Shown piece by piece: positions 45,105 through 53,265 of a stretch of 54,731 bases of DNA. Positions within the stretch are counted from its first letter, which is position 1. The number at the start of each line of letters is the position of its first letter. A program made the position numbers and the translations under genes. This DNA is from RGIG3102 sp964525015 (GTDB lineage: Bacteria > Bacillota > Clostridia > Oscillospirales > Ruminococcaceae). Below the pieces are notes generated by a model. The model searched no databases, was not told the origin of the DNA, and saw only the letters and a list, made by a program, of their open reading frames with translations. Location of the stretch: NCBI GenBank assembly GCA_964525015.1, contig CAZGFY010000013.1, positions 1-54,731 on the forward strand, in the 5' to 3' direction.

Positions 45105-45138
45105 AAAAATCAAGCAAGAATTTCCTTGCTTGATTTTT
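45105..45138 (+). terminator. intrinsic terminator of rnr
   Basis: A perfect 14-bp stem (45105-45118 with 45125-45138) with a 6-nt loop ends in a T-run just after rnr. Confidence 0.85.
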
Positions 45139-45162
45139 TATTTATAAAAAATATTTTATAAA

Positions 45163-45206
45163 ACTGTATTTTGTTATTGACAATAGTGTGTGCAATACAG
45201 TATAAT
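45163..45206 (+). promoter_or_regulatory. promoter and putative operator of the padR operon
   Basis: A perfect TTGACA (45177-45182), an 18-bp spacer and a perfect TATAAT (45201-45206) are overlapped by the inverted repeat ACTGTATT (45163-45170) and AATACAGT (45194-45201), which encloses the -35 box. PadR proteins often repress their own operons, so this is a plausible operator, but it is not proven. Confidence 0.6.
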
Positions 45207-45251
45207 AAATTTGACAGTAAGAATAATAAACTTTAGAAAGGGGATTTATAG

Positions 45252-45608
45252 ATGAATGCAAAAGAAATTATATCAGGCTTAATGCTCGAACTTCGCCGTG
45301 GAAGTTTAACTTTATTAGTTTTAAGTCAGTTAACTCAGCCTACATATGGGTATAAACTTGTGAAGACTTTAGAAGAAAATGGAATTTCAATAGAAGGTAA
45401 TACATTATACCCTTTAATGAGAAGATTGGAAACACAAAAATTACTTGAGAGTAAATGGGAGATTGGAGAAGGAAAACCAAGGAAATACTATATTATAACT
45501 CCTATGGGTATAGAAGTTTTAGAAAAAATGAAAATTCACTGGCAAAGCTATTCAAATAGTATAAATAATTTATTAAAAGGAGAAATAGAAGATGGAAAAG
45601 AAGAATGA
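45252..45608 (+). CDS. PadR-family transcriptional regulator
   Basis: A 118-residue regulator of the small PadR type: a winged helix (about 15-90) with the family segments LTLLVLSQLTQPTYGYKLVKTLEENG and GNTLYPLMRRLETQKLLESKW, and a short C-terminal dimerisation helix. It overlaps the next gene by 17 nt, a membrane protein with a HAAS-type domain. PadR/HAAS pairs are common in Firmicutes and typically sense envelope stress or antimicrobial compounds. It is likely autoregulated through the repeat in its promoter. Confidence 0.9.
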   Translation: MNAKEIISGLMLELRRGSLTLLVLSQLTQPTYGYKLVKTLEENGISIEGNTLYPLMRRLETQKLLESKWEIGEGKPRKYYIITPMGIEVLEKMKIHWQSYSNSINNLLKGEIEDGKEE

Positions 45609-46557
45609 TTTAATTGAAAGATATTTATACGATGTTTCAAGGTATCTTCCATATAAGCAAAAAAATGATATCACAAACGAACTTCGCTCAATAATAGATG
45701 ATATGATTGAAGAAAGATGTGCGGATATAGCTCCAACTGAAAAGGATGTTAGAGTTGTTTTAACTGAACTTGGAACGCCAGCAGAAGTAGGGGCTGAATA
45801 TGGGCTTGGAAAACAGAAATCGCTTATTTCAGGAATATATTTTATTAAATATAAAATGTTTTTAAAAATAATATTATTAGCTGTTGCTTTTGGGCTTTCA
45901 GTATCTACTTTTATAAACATAGCTATTAATAATATAGATGCTGTAAATGGGATATATTCATTACTGGGTGATGTGTTTTCTGTTAGTGTTGCTATAATAG
46001 GTGTGATGACTATTGTTTTTGCACTTCTCGAAAGAAAATCAGTTAATATAGAAGAATTCACATTTGAAAGTCTGCCACCTGTTCCAAAAAAACAGGAAAA
46101 GATAAGTATGGTAGAAACAATACTAAGCTTGGCTTTAAATATTTTATTTACAACAATTTTAATACTAGCACCAAATCTAATTGCCTTTGAATTTGTTTTT
46201 AATAATGAAATTTTAAGCGTTTTTAATGTTGAATTTATAAGGGGTGCTTGGTGGATTATTTTAATTATTGGCTTTGCTGGAATTACTGATGATATAATTA
46301 AAATAATCGATGGCAGATACACAAAAAGAGTTATGCTAACTAATATTATAACAGGGTGTATTACAATTGTTAGTTTTTTATATATTTTTAGTGATAATAA
46401 TATTTTAACAGCTGAATTTGTGGAATATTCAATGCTAACTGATTTTACAGCAAATTATATTAAATTTTTCCCTATTGTAATAAGTATATTTGTTTTGATT
46501 GATATGGGCATTACTATTTATAAAACAATTAAGGCAGAAAAAGAGAAGAATATTTAA
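45592..46557 (+). CDS. HAAS-domain membrane protein, PadR partner
   Basis: A 321-residue protein with an N-terminal soluble HAAS-like domain (about 1-75; signature ERYLYDVSRYLPYKQKNDITNEL and LTELGTPAEVGAEYGLG) followed by six or seven membrane segments (about 88-315). Such proteins are encoded with PadR regulators and are thought to sense or transmit envelope signals; the mechanism is unknown. It starts within the 3' end of padR, so translation is coupled. There is no ATPase or transporter gene next to it. Confidence 0.82.
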   Translation: MEKKNDLIERYLYDVSRYLPYKQKNDITNELRSIIDDMIEERCADIAPTEKDVRVVLTELGTPAEVGAEYGLGKQKSLISGIYFIKYKMFLKIILLAVAFGLSVSTFINIAINNIDAVNGIYSLLGDVFSVSVAIIGVMTIVFALLERKSVNIEEFTFESLPPVPKKQEKISMVETILSLALNILFTTILILAPNLIAFEFVFNNEILSVFNVEFIRGAWWIILIIGFAGITDDIIKIIDGRYTKRVMLTNIITGCITIVSFLYIFSDNNILTAEFVEYSMLTDFTANYIKFFPIVISIFVLIDMGITIYKTIKAEKEKNI

Positions 46558-46563
46558 AATTAA

Positions 46564-46600
46564 AAAATGCAAGACTATAATATTTATAGGCTTGCATTTT
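46564..46600 (+). terminator. intrinsic terminator
   Basis: A 10-bp stem (46564-46573 with 46591-46600) with a 17-nt A/T-rich loop is followed by AATTTTTAT, closing the padR unit. Confidence 0.72.
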
Positions 46601-46679
46601 AATTTTTATACTTTTATTGGAAAATATTGCATATAAATGAATAAGTGTAGCAATACTAAAAATAAAAGGAAATTTTTAG

Positions 46680-46901
46680 ATGAAGAAAAAAGAAGATAAC
46701 AAGGAATTAACCCTTTTAAAACAGGAATTAAAAAATATCAGAGTGCAAATGAAGATAAACGAGGAAATGTTTAATCTAGCAAGTGATGAATACTTAGTGG
46801 AATCAATTATTTATGAAAAAATGAGCCTAACTGCAAGGCATGGATTTTTAGTTAGCAAAATAAGAAGTTATGAAACAGAAAATCAAACAATAAAAATTTA
46901 A
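46680..46901 (+). CDS. YaaL-like (DUF2508) protein
   Basis: A 73-residue, mostly helical, charged protein with the pattern LKQELKNIRVQMKINEEMFNLASDEYLVESIIYEKMSLTARHGFLVSK, which fits the DUF2508/YaaL family of Firmicutes. Family members lie next to bofA, as here, where a BofA-type gene follows after 14 nt. The biochemical role is unknown; the context suggests sporulation. AAAGGAAA precedes the ATG. Confidence 0.7.
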   Translation: MKKKEDNKELTLLKQELKNIRVQMKINEEMFNLASDEYLVESIIYEKMSLTARHGFLVSKIRSYETENQTIKI

Positions 46902-46915
46902 AGGAGATAGAAAAT

Positions 46916-47173
46916 ATGGAATTTTTAGCACTCATAATTATGGCAATAGTTTTAGTTTTGATGGCATATTTAATTAGTAAAACAAAGCATCCAGTTAGAG
47001 TGGCACTTAAAAGTTCTGGAATAGGGATAATAAGTTTACTTATTATAAATCTTACATCTTCAGTAACTGGGTGCTACATAATGATTAATATTTATTCTGC
47101 ATTTATAGCAAGTGTTTTATCACTTCCAGGAGTTATAGCTCTAGTTTTTTTAAGAGTAGTTTTTCACTATTAA
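46916..47173 (+). CDS. bofA: BofA-family pro-sigma-K processing inhibitor
   Basis: An 85-residue membrane protein with two or three hydrophobic segments (about 2-19, 31-50 and 55-80). The region KHPVRVALKSSGIGIISLLIINL and the ending SLPGVIALVFLRVV match the BofA family (HPVR..., GIPGVILL...). In Bacillus BofA holds the SpoIVFB protease inactive until sigma-K is needed; clostridial members can lack that partner. It lies 14 nt after a YaaL-like gene, but not near recR, unlike the usual order. AAAGGAG marks the start. Confidence 0.82.
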   Translation: MEFLALIIMAIVLVLMAYLISKTKHPVRVALKSSGIGIISLLIINLTSSVTGCYIMINIYSAFIASVLSLPGVIALVFLRVVFHY

Positions 47174-47174
47174 T

Positions 47175-47211
47175 AAAAATGAGCATCACATTATAAGTGA
47201 TGCTCATTTTT
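47175..47211. terminator. bidirectional intrinsic terminator
   Basis: A perfect 15-bp stem (47175-47189 with 47197-47211) with a 7-nt loop separates the convergent bofA and lipoprotein genes. Confidence 0.86.
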
Positions 47212-47747
47212 TATATAATTTTATATTGTAATGATAAAGAATTCATTCCAGTTTCGTTTAAATTAGCTTCTCGAAAAGATATTAAATATAAAGGTTCATC
47301 AGATGCCAAAAACTCAACATTGATTTTATCCTCATCCCATATGTTAGCCATTAACTCTCCTTTATTAACACTTGTAGCTCCACCTTCAGGTGTGAAAATA
47401 TAGTAGTTTTTTTCTTCTAATTTATCTGCAATATCATCACTTATATAAACTAAAAATGGAGTGGATTGAAATAGGCTAACTAATGATAGGACAAAGCCAG
47501 GGCGCATATCTATATTATTTTCAACTTCACAATAATAAACAAGTCCAACTTCACCCAAAATTTCGATTGTAACGATTTCGTCACTTTTTAAATTTTCAAG
47601 TTCAAGTTTCAAATTTTCATTTTCTAAAATCAATGCCTCGTTTTGATTTAAAAGCTCTTCTTCTCGATTTTTTGAAGTAGATGTGCAAGAAGTTAGAATA
47701 AAAGTTAATGCTATAATAAGAATAGTTGCAGTAATTTTATGCTTCAT
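47211..47747 (-). CDS. coiled-coil lipoprotein, unknown function
   Basis: A 178-residue lipoprotein with lipobox LTSC (Cys21), a short tether and a Glu/Leu/Asn-rich coiled coil (about 28-58). A beta-rich C-terminal part (about 60-178) starts EIVTIEILGEVGLVYYCEVENN. No family is recognised. It lies 54 nt downstream of lysR on the same strand, so it could be read from there, though its own promoter is also possible. It was probably placed here independently of the TRAP genes. Confidence 0.68.
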   Translation of the reverse strand: MKHKITATILIIALTFILTSCTSTSKNREEELLNQNEALILENENLKLELENLKSDEIVTIEILGEVGLVYYCEVENNIDMRPGFVLSLVSLFQSTPFLVYISDDIADKLEEKNYYIFTPEGGATSVNKGELMANIWDEDKINVEFLASDEPLYLISFREANLNETGMNSLSLQYKII

Positions 47748-47801
47748 ATAGACCCCTTCTTTTTATTATAAATTTAAAATAAAGTTAGCAACTCTTTTGT
47801 A

Positions 47802-48689
47802 TTAGGTATTTGATTTCATTAAATTGATAAATTCAAGGCAAGCGTTTGAAAGGATTTTATCCTTATTCCATATCATATAAATGCGCCTTTTAGGAACGGG
47901 ATTATGAATAATATCAAGAACAGCCACTTGATCAAGTGAAATACCAGAATGCTTTGAAATTAAAGATATTCCCTCGCCCATCGAAACTAATGCACATAAT
48001 GCATGATCGTTATAGGCTTCGGTAGTTATATTAGGTGTGAAATTATAATCTGCACACATAGAATTTAATATTTTATTAGTACCAAACTTAGTTTTTTTAT
48101 AAACTATAAATTTCTCGTTTTGCAATTCATTAATACTAACGCTTTTTTTAAGGGAGAGTTTATGATTTTTACTAGTGATAATAGCAATAGGTTCAATTTT
48201 TAGCAGTACCCTTTCAAAATTAGCATATTCGCCAGATAAATCAAAATCGCTGCAAATTCCAAAATCACTAATATTGGATTTAATATCATTTAAAATAAAA
48301 GAGGTTCCTTTAAATTCTAAATTAAATTTAATAGCTGGATGAGTAGATTTAAAGTCTATTATTTTTTCAGGAAGAAAATTGGCGTACATAGAATTTATAG
48401 CTGATATTTTTATAGTATTTTTTATAGAATTCTTATAATTTTCAACAGCAGATATACCATTTTCTACATTTTCAATAGATAATTTAATATATTTATAAAA
48501 AATTTCGCCTGCCTGTGTTAGAACAACGTTTCTCCCGCTTTTTTTAAAAAGTGGTGTTTGAAGTTCTTTTTCTAAATTATGTATGGCTTTAGATAAAGCG
48601 GGTTGAGATATAAATAAAGCTTCAGCAGCTTTAGTAAAATGCTGAAGTTCAGCAACAGTTTTAAAATAAATTAGTGAATTGTAATTCAT
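47802..48689 (-). CDS. LysR-family transcriptional regulator
   Basis: A 295-residue regulator with an N-terminal winged helix (about 1-60, with ELQHFTKAAEALFISQPALSKAI) and a C-terminal effector-binding domain (about 90-290). LysR proteins usually control the divergent operon and themselves in response to a pathway compound. Here the divergent operon is the TRAP transporter plus sugar-acid dehydratase, so the effector is likely the transported acid or a product. A dyad of LysR type (48714-48736) sits 25 nt before the start codon. Confidence 0.93.
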   Translation of the reverse strand: MNYNSLIYFKTVAELQHFTKAAEALFISQPALSKAIHNLEKELQTPLFKKSGRNVVLTQAGEIFYKYIKLSIENVENGISAVENYKNSIKNTIKISAINSMYANFLPEKIIDFKSTHPAIKFNLEFKGTSFILNDIKSNISDFGICSDFDLSGEYANFERVLLKIEPIAIITSKNHKLSLKKSVSINELQNEKFIVYKKTKFGTNKILNSMCADYNFTPNITTEAYNDHALCALVSMGEGISLISKHSGISLDQVAVLDIIHNPVPKRRIYMIWNKDKILSNACLEFINLMKSNT

Positions 48690-48713
48690 AGAGCTCCTTT
48701 TATTAAAATTAAA

Positions 48714-48736
48714 ATCTATATCTACAAGTTATAGAT
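48714..48736. promoter_or_regulatory. LysR-type binding dyad
   Basis: The perfect inverted repeat ATCTAT-N11-ATAGAT (48714-48719 with 48731-48736) contains the T-N11-A core of LysR sites. It lies next to the lysR start and about 40 nt upstream of a TATAAT (48777-48782) facing the TRAP operon. The position fits autorepression and activation. Confidence 0.6.
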
Positions 48737-48906
48737 TAATAACTAATTGATATTGGTAAAAGTAATTGGAAGTGGTTATAATAAAATTAACAAAATAAAA
48801 GTGTTTAAGTTGATAAAAATTATCACTATTACACAATTATATAACGTAAAAGTATAAAAGTCAAAGAAAAATTCTGTAATTTTTTTAGCAAGTAGGAGGA
48901 GTTAAA

Positions 48907-49977
48907 ATGAAAAAAATTATGAAAAAACTAACATCTTTAGTGGTTACATCAAGTGTATTGTTATCACTTACAGGATGTGCAAGCGCAACAATGACACCAT
49001 CAAATGAAGCAACCCCGGAAAATCCAGTAGTAATAAGAGTGGCCTCAAGTTCACCATCCAATGAATTTGAAGGGGAAGGAAAGACTGCATTAGCAGTTAC
49101 ACTAAATTACTTTATGAGAGAAATCGAAGAAAGAACAGATGGTCGTATAGTCTGTGAATTTTATCCAGATGGACAACTGGCATCTTCAACAGAAGAACAT
49201 ATCGGCGGACTTCAAAATGGTGCATTCGATATGATTTCACTAAACAATGGCTCTTGGGCGAGTTATACTAGTGCTTTTGCAGGACTTAACACACCCTATC
49301 TTTTTGCAAACTATGATGAGGCACATGCTGTTTTAGATTCAGAAATAGGTGAGTCTTGGAAGCAAAAAGCACAAGAAGATACAAGGGTAATTCCGCTGGG
49401 CTTTTCGGATATTGGATTTAGGCAATTAACTAACTCTATCCAAGAAATTACTTCACCAGAAGATTTAGAAGGCGTGAAAATTCGTGTAATGCCAGATAAT
49501 ATCCAAACGGCAACTTGGCAAGCACTTGGAGCTGCTGTTACTCCAGTTTCTTATTCTGAATTATACACAGCATTGCAACAAAAAATGGTTGATGGTCAAG
49601 AAAATCCAGTGTCTAATATTGTATCATCAAAAGTGTATGAATTGCAACCATATATGACTATAACAAATCATAACTATACTGTATCAATTGCTGCTATGAG
49701 CCCTGTAATATGGTCAAGATTTACAGATGAAGATAAAGCTTTAATTCAAGAAGTGATGATAGAAGCTCAAGAAGCCGGAAGAGAAAAAAGTCTTGAAGTT
49801 GATGAATCATTTTTACAAATAATTAAAGATAGTGGAGTTCAGGTAACTGAATTAACTCCAGATGAATTAAAAGCTTTCCAGGATAGTGTAATTCCAGTTT
49901 GGGATTTAGTAAAAGAAGATATGGGCGAGGAAGCATTTAATGAATTAGTAGAATTTTTAGATAATTATGAAGAATAA
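48907..49977 (+). CDS. TRAP transporter substrate-binding protein (DctP family)
   Basis: A 356-residue extracytoplasmic solute receptor. The signal peptide ends in lipobox LTGC (Cys24), so it is membrane-anchored, as expected in a Gram-positive. The mature part has the DctP fold, with RVASSSPSNEFEGEGKTALAV at its start, and LEGVKIRVMPDNIQTATWQALGA (about residue 197-219) containing the Arg that binds the substrate carboxylate in this family. It is followed 14 nt later by the DctQ gene. The cargo is therefore an organic or sugar acid. Confidence 0.93.
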   Translation: MKKIMKKLTSLVVTSSVLLSLTGCASATMTPSNEATPENPVVIRVASSSPSNEFEGEGKTALAVTLNYFMREIEERTDGRIVCEFYPDGQLASSTEEHIGGLQNGAFDMISLNNGSWASYTSAFAGLNTPYLFANYDEAHAVLDSEIGESWKQKAQEDTRVIPLGFSDIGFRQLTNSIQEITSPEDLEGVKIRVMPDNIQTATWQALGAAVTPVSYSELYTALQQKMVDGQENPVSNIVSSKVYELQPYMTITNHNYTVSIAAMSPVIWSRFTDEDKALIQEVMIEAQEAGREKSLEVDESFLQIIKDSGVQVTELTPDELKAFQDSVIPVWDLVKEDMGEEAFNELVEFLDNYEE

Positions 49978-49991
49978 ATTAGGAGGAAATT

Positions 49992-50564
49992 ATGAAAGAC
50001 AATAAATTTAATAAAAAAATCTTTTTAGAAGAAATTGAAATATACCTATCTACAATATGCTTTTTCACACTAACATTTTTATTAGCTGCACAGGTGCTAT
50101 GTAGATACGCTTTCACACTCTCTTTTACTTGGATGGAAGAACTTGCCACAATTATGTTTGTTTGGATGATTTATTTTGGAATTGCAGGAGCTGTTACTAA
50201 AAGAAAACATCTTAGAATTGATTTTTTACTTGATATGATGTCATTTAAAGTTAAAAGAGCTATGCTAATTATTTCAAATATAGTTTTTGCTGTATTTAAT
50301 ATATACATATCAATTATCCTTTTAGATGTTATTGAATTATTAGGCACAAGTAAAACAATTATGCTTGGCATACCAAACGTATTAATATATGCTGTTATAC
50401 CTGTTTCACTTGTATTAACATCATATAGATTGGTTACTGATACTATAAAATTAACTAAAGAAAATGAAAATGAACTTGGGGCATCAAAACCATCTTTGGA
50501 TTTAGCTTCTTGTGAAAAAGAATTTAAAGAAAAATTAATGAAACAAGCAAAGGGGGGAAAATAA
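49992..50564 (+). CDS. TRAP transporter small permease (DctQ family)
   Basis: The 190-residue small membrane subunit has four helices (about 18-40, 50-72, 90-112 and 128-150). The DctQ motif LCRYAFTLSFTWMEELATIMFVWMIYFGIAGAVTKRKHLRID is visible in outline (residues 36-77). A charged cytosolic tail of about 35 residues (Glu/Lys-rich) is longer than average. It lies between the receptor and the large permease in the standard order and abuts the DctM gene directly. Confidence 0.93.
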   Translation: MKDNKFNKKIFLEEIEIYLSTICFFTLTFLLAAQVLCRYAFTLSFTWMEELATIMFVWMIYFGIAGAVTKRKHLRIDFLLDMMSFKVKRAMLIISNIVFAVFNIYISIILLDVIELLGTSKTIMLGIPNVLIYAVIPVSLVLTSYRLVTDTIKLTKENENELGASKPSLDLASCEKEFKEKLMKQAKGGK

Positions 50565-51833
50565 ATGGCAACGGCTATAATGTTCATAGTAATGTTCGGA
50601 CTAATGTTTTTAGGTGTTCCGATAGCAATTTCCTTATTTATTTCGCTATTTGTTTTAATAGGTATTGACCCTGTTACAACGAGTAATTATATTGCACAAT
50701 CTCTTTACTCTGGCACAGCTAGTTTTACAATGCTTGCACTTCCGTTTTTTATGGTTGCAGGTGCGATTATGGAAACTGGTGGGTTATCAAAAAGACTTGT
50801 TAATGCTGCTAATGCAATGGTAGGTCAGATAACAGGTAGCCTTGGTATGGTAACTGTTCTTTCTTGTATGTTCTTTGGTGCCGTATCAGGTTCTGCTCCA
50901 GCTACCGTGGCAGCGATAGGAACGATTATGATTCCGATGATGGTTAGAAGTGGATATAATAAATATTATGCAACAGGTCTTACCTGTGTTGCAGGGGGGC
51001 TTGGCGTAATCGTACCACCATCTTATCCAATGGTGCTTTACGGCGTAACAGTTAATCAGGCAATTGGTGATTTATTTATTGCAGGTATAGGTCCAGCGTT
51101 GGTTGTTGGTGGAATATTAATGGCAATAAATTATGTTTATTGTAAAAAGAATAATTTAAAAGGCGAAACAAAATTTAGCTTTAAAAATTTATTAGTAAAC
51201 TTATGGGATGCAAAATTTGCACTTGTTATGCCAGTTATTATTTTAGGTGGTATTTATGGTGGTGCATTTAGTGCAACAGAGGCATCAGTTGTTGCAACTG
51301 TTTATGGAATAATCGTAGGGTTATTCGTTTATAAAGAGTTAAAACTTGAAAAGCTGTGGAATATATATAAAGATAACACTGTTTTTATAGCTGGTACAAT
51401 GTTTGTTATGGCACCAGCAAAGGCAACTGGCTCAATCTTTGCATATCTTGGTGTTACTCAAATTATTAGTGATTTCTTATTTGGAATATCAGATAATCAG
51501 TATGTGATTATGTTTATGATATTTATTATACTATTCATCGTTGGAATGTTTGTTCAAACAACACCTGCTATCGTTATTTTAGCACCAACATTAATGGCTG
51601 TTACAAGTCAAGTTGGAGTTGACCCTATACATTTTGGTATTATTATGGTTTTAGCTCTAGCAATCGCTTTTGTAACACCGCCGGTTGCATTAAATTTATT
51701 CGTTGGCTCATCTATGACAGGCATAAGCGTAGACAAAATTACAAAAGCTGCCTTGCCGTTTGTAGTAGGACTGATAATTGCATTTTTTATTGTTAGTTAC
51801 ATACCAGAAATAACATTGTTCTTAATAAGATAA
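50565..51833 (+). CDS. TRAP transporter large permease (DctM family)
   Basis: The 422-residue, 11 to 12-span subunit carries the sodium-driven transport path. Family segments include FFMVAGAIMETGGLSKRLVNAA, FGAVSGSAPATVAAIGTIMIP and ATEASVVATVYGIIVG. GTPITHFG-type sequence in its place reads DPIHFGIIMVLALAIAFVTPPVALNLFV. It completes the tripartite transporter with the DctP and DctQ proteins. It is followed 27 nt later by the dehydratase. Confidence 0.95.
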   Translation: MATAIMFIVMFGLMFLGVPIAISLFISLFVLIGIDPVTTSNYIAQSLYSGTASFTMLALPFFMVAGAIMETGGLSKRLVNAANAMVGQITGSLGMVTVLSCMFFGAVSGSAPATVAAIGTIMIPMMVRSGYNKYYATGLTCVAGGLGVIVPPSYPMVLYGVTVNQAIGDLFIAGIGPALVVGGILMAINYVYCKKNNLKGETKFSFKNLLVNLWDAKFALVMPVIILGGIYGGAFSATEASVVATVYGIIVGLFVYKELKLEKLWNIYKDNTVFIAGTMFVMAPAKATGSIFAYLGVTQIISDFLFGISDNQYVIMFMIFIILFIVGMFVQTTPAIVILAPTLMAVTSQVGVDPIHFGIIMVLALAIAFVTPPVALNLFVGSSMTGISVDKITKAALPFVVGLIIAFFIVSYIPEITLFLIR

Positions 51834-51860
51834 AATTATAATATATAAAGGAGTTTAAAT

Positions 51861-53039
51861 ATGAAAATCACAAAAATTGATGTACTACATCTAAAAACAG
51901 GATTAAAAGATGGGCACTGGCGTCCAATTGTGTGTAGAGTTTACACAGATGAGGGGATTTATGGAGATGGCGAGGCTGCATTAGCTTATGGTGAAGCACA
52001 GTTTGCAGCGTTTGGAATGGTTCAAAATTTTGCAAAACTTGTAATTGGTATGGACCCATTAGATCACGAAGTTATCTGGGATAAATTATACAGAAGCACA
52101 TTCTGGGGACAAAATGGTGGTCCAGTAATATTTGCCGGAATAAGCGCAATTGATATGGCTCTATGGGATATTAAGGGCAAGAAATTCGGAGTTCCATTGT
52201 ATAAATTACTTGGGGGCAAACGTAGAGATAATCTTCGTACTTACGCAAGTCAACTACAATTTAGCTGGGGTGATTCAATAGTTCCACAGCTTACCCCAGA
52301 AGATTATGCAAGAGAAGCAAAAAAAGCTGTTGCAGAAGGGTTTGATGCAGTGAAAGCAGACTTCTTTACATATGCACCAGATGGAAGAAAGTATGATGAT
52401 TTAGATAGAATAGGATTGCTTAGTCCTAAATATATTAATATGATTGAAAGTAGAGTGAAAGCAGTTAGAGAAGCGGTAGGTCCGGATGTGGATATCATTG
52501 TTGAGAATCACTCGTTCACCGATGCTCAGTCATCAATTCAAATTGGTAAGGCACTTAAAAAATATAATATATTCTATTTTGAAGAGCCAACAACACCTAC
52601 CCCACAGCTATCAAAATTAGTTCATGATGAAACAGGGCTACCGATTGCTACAGGTGAAAGAATTTATACACGTTGGCAATATATTGATTACTTTAATCAA
52701 AATGCAATCCAAGTTATTCAGCCAGACGTTGGCACTTGTGGTGGTATTACCGAAACAAAACGTGTTTGTGATTTAGCTTATACATTTGATGTTGGTGTTC
52801 AAGTACACGCTTGTGGCTCACCACTTTCAACAGCAGCGGCACTTCACATTGAGTGTGCAATACCAAACTTTGTTATTCACGAGCATCATATTTATGCACG
52901 AACAAAGCATAATAGGGATATTTGTAAATATGATTATCAACCTGAAAATGGTAAGTTTAAAGTTCCAGAACTTCCAGGGCTTGGAAATGAACTTTCAGAA
53001 AGTGCATTTAAAAACTGCGATTTAGTGACAATTGAATAA
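51861..53039 (+). CDS. enolase-superfamily sugar-acid dehydratase (MR/MLE type)
   Basis: A 392-residue mandelate racemase/muconate lactonizing enzyme-type protein, in the galactonate-dehydratase-like branch by motif. It has the N-terminal capping domain (about 1-120) and the barrel with Lys165 (VKAD), metal ligands Glu215 (VENHSF), Glu241/242 (FEEP) and Glu266 (ATGER), and general acid/base His316 (VQVHACGS). Such enzymes remove water from acid sugars to give 2-keto-3-deoxy acids. The TRAP genes upstream would import the substrate, but its identity (for example galactonate, gluconate or galactarate) is not predictable. Confidence 0.9.
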   Translation: MKITKIDVLHLKTGLKDGHWRPIVCRVYTDEGIYGDGEAALAYGEAQFAAFGMVQNFAKLVIGMDPLDHEVIWDKLYRSTFWGQNGGPVIFAGISAIDMALWDIKGKKFGVPLYKLLGGKRRDNLRTYASQLQFSWGDSIVPQLTPEDYAREAKKAVAEGFDAVKADFFTYAPDGRKYDDLDRIGLLSPKYINMIESRVKAVREAVGPDVDIIVENHSFTDAQSSIQIGKALKKYNIFYFEEPTTPTPQLSKLVHDETGLPIATGERIYTRWQYIDYFNQNAIQVIQPDVGTCGGITETKRVCDLAYTFDVGVQVHACGSPLSTAAALHIECAIPNFVIHEHHIYARTKHNRDICKYDYQPENGKFKVPELPGLGNELSESAFKNCDLVTIE

Positions 53040-53042
53040 TTA

Positions 53043-53087
53043 TTAAAAGCAAAAGCTGAGAATTATGTTCTCAGCTTTTGCTTTTAA
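53043..53087 (+). terminator. intrinsic terminator of the TRAP operon
   Basis: A perfect 20-bp stem (53043-53062 with 53068-53087) with a 5-nt loop is followed by TTTTTAAT just after the dehydratase stop. Confidence 0.87.
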
Positions 53088-53265
53088 TTTTTAATAGTTT
53101 TGAATATTTTAAAAACGTGAAATAATAAGAAATTGCAATACCATTTATAAAAACAAGCTATAAAAAAATGAATATCTCTTTAAAAAATTACTATGAGATT
53201 AAAAAGGTAATAGATGTTATAATAAAAGTATTAATTCAAATAATATAATAAGGGGGATTTAATAG

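Noticed and set aside
45573..46322. 249-codon minus-strand open frame
   Set aside because: It is the antisense of the HAAS membrane protein gene, has no ribosome binding site, and consists of Ile/Ser/Lys-rich sequence typical of reverse frames.
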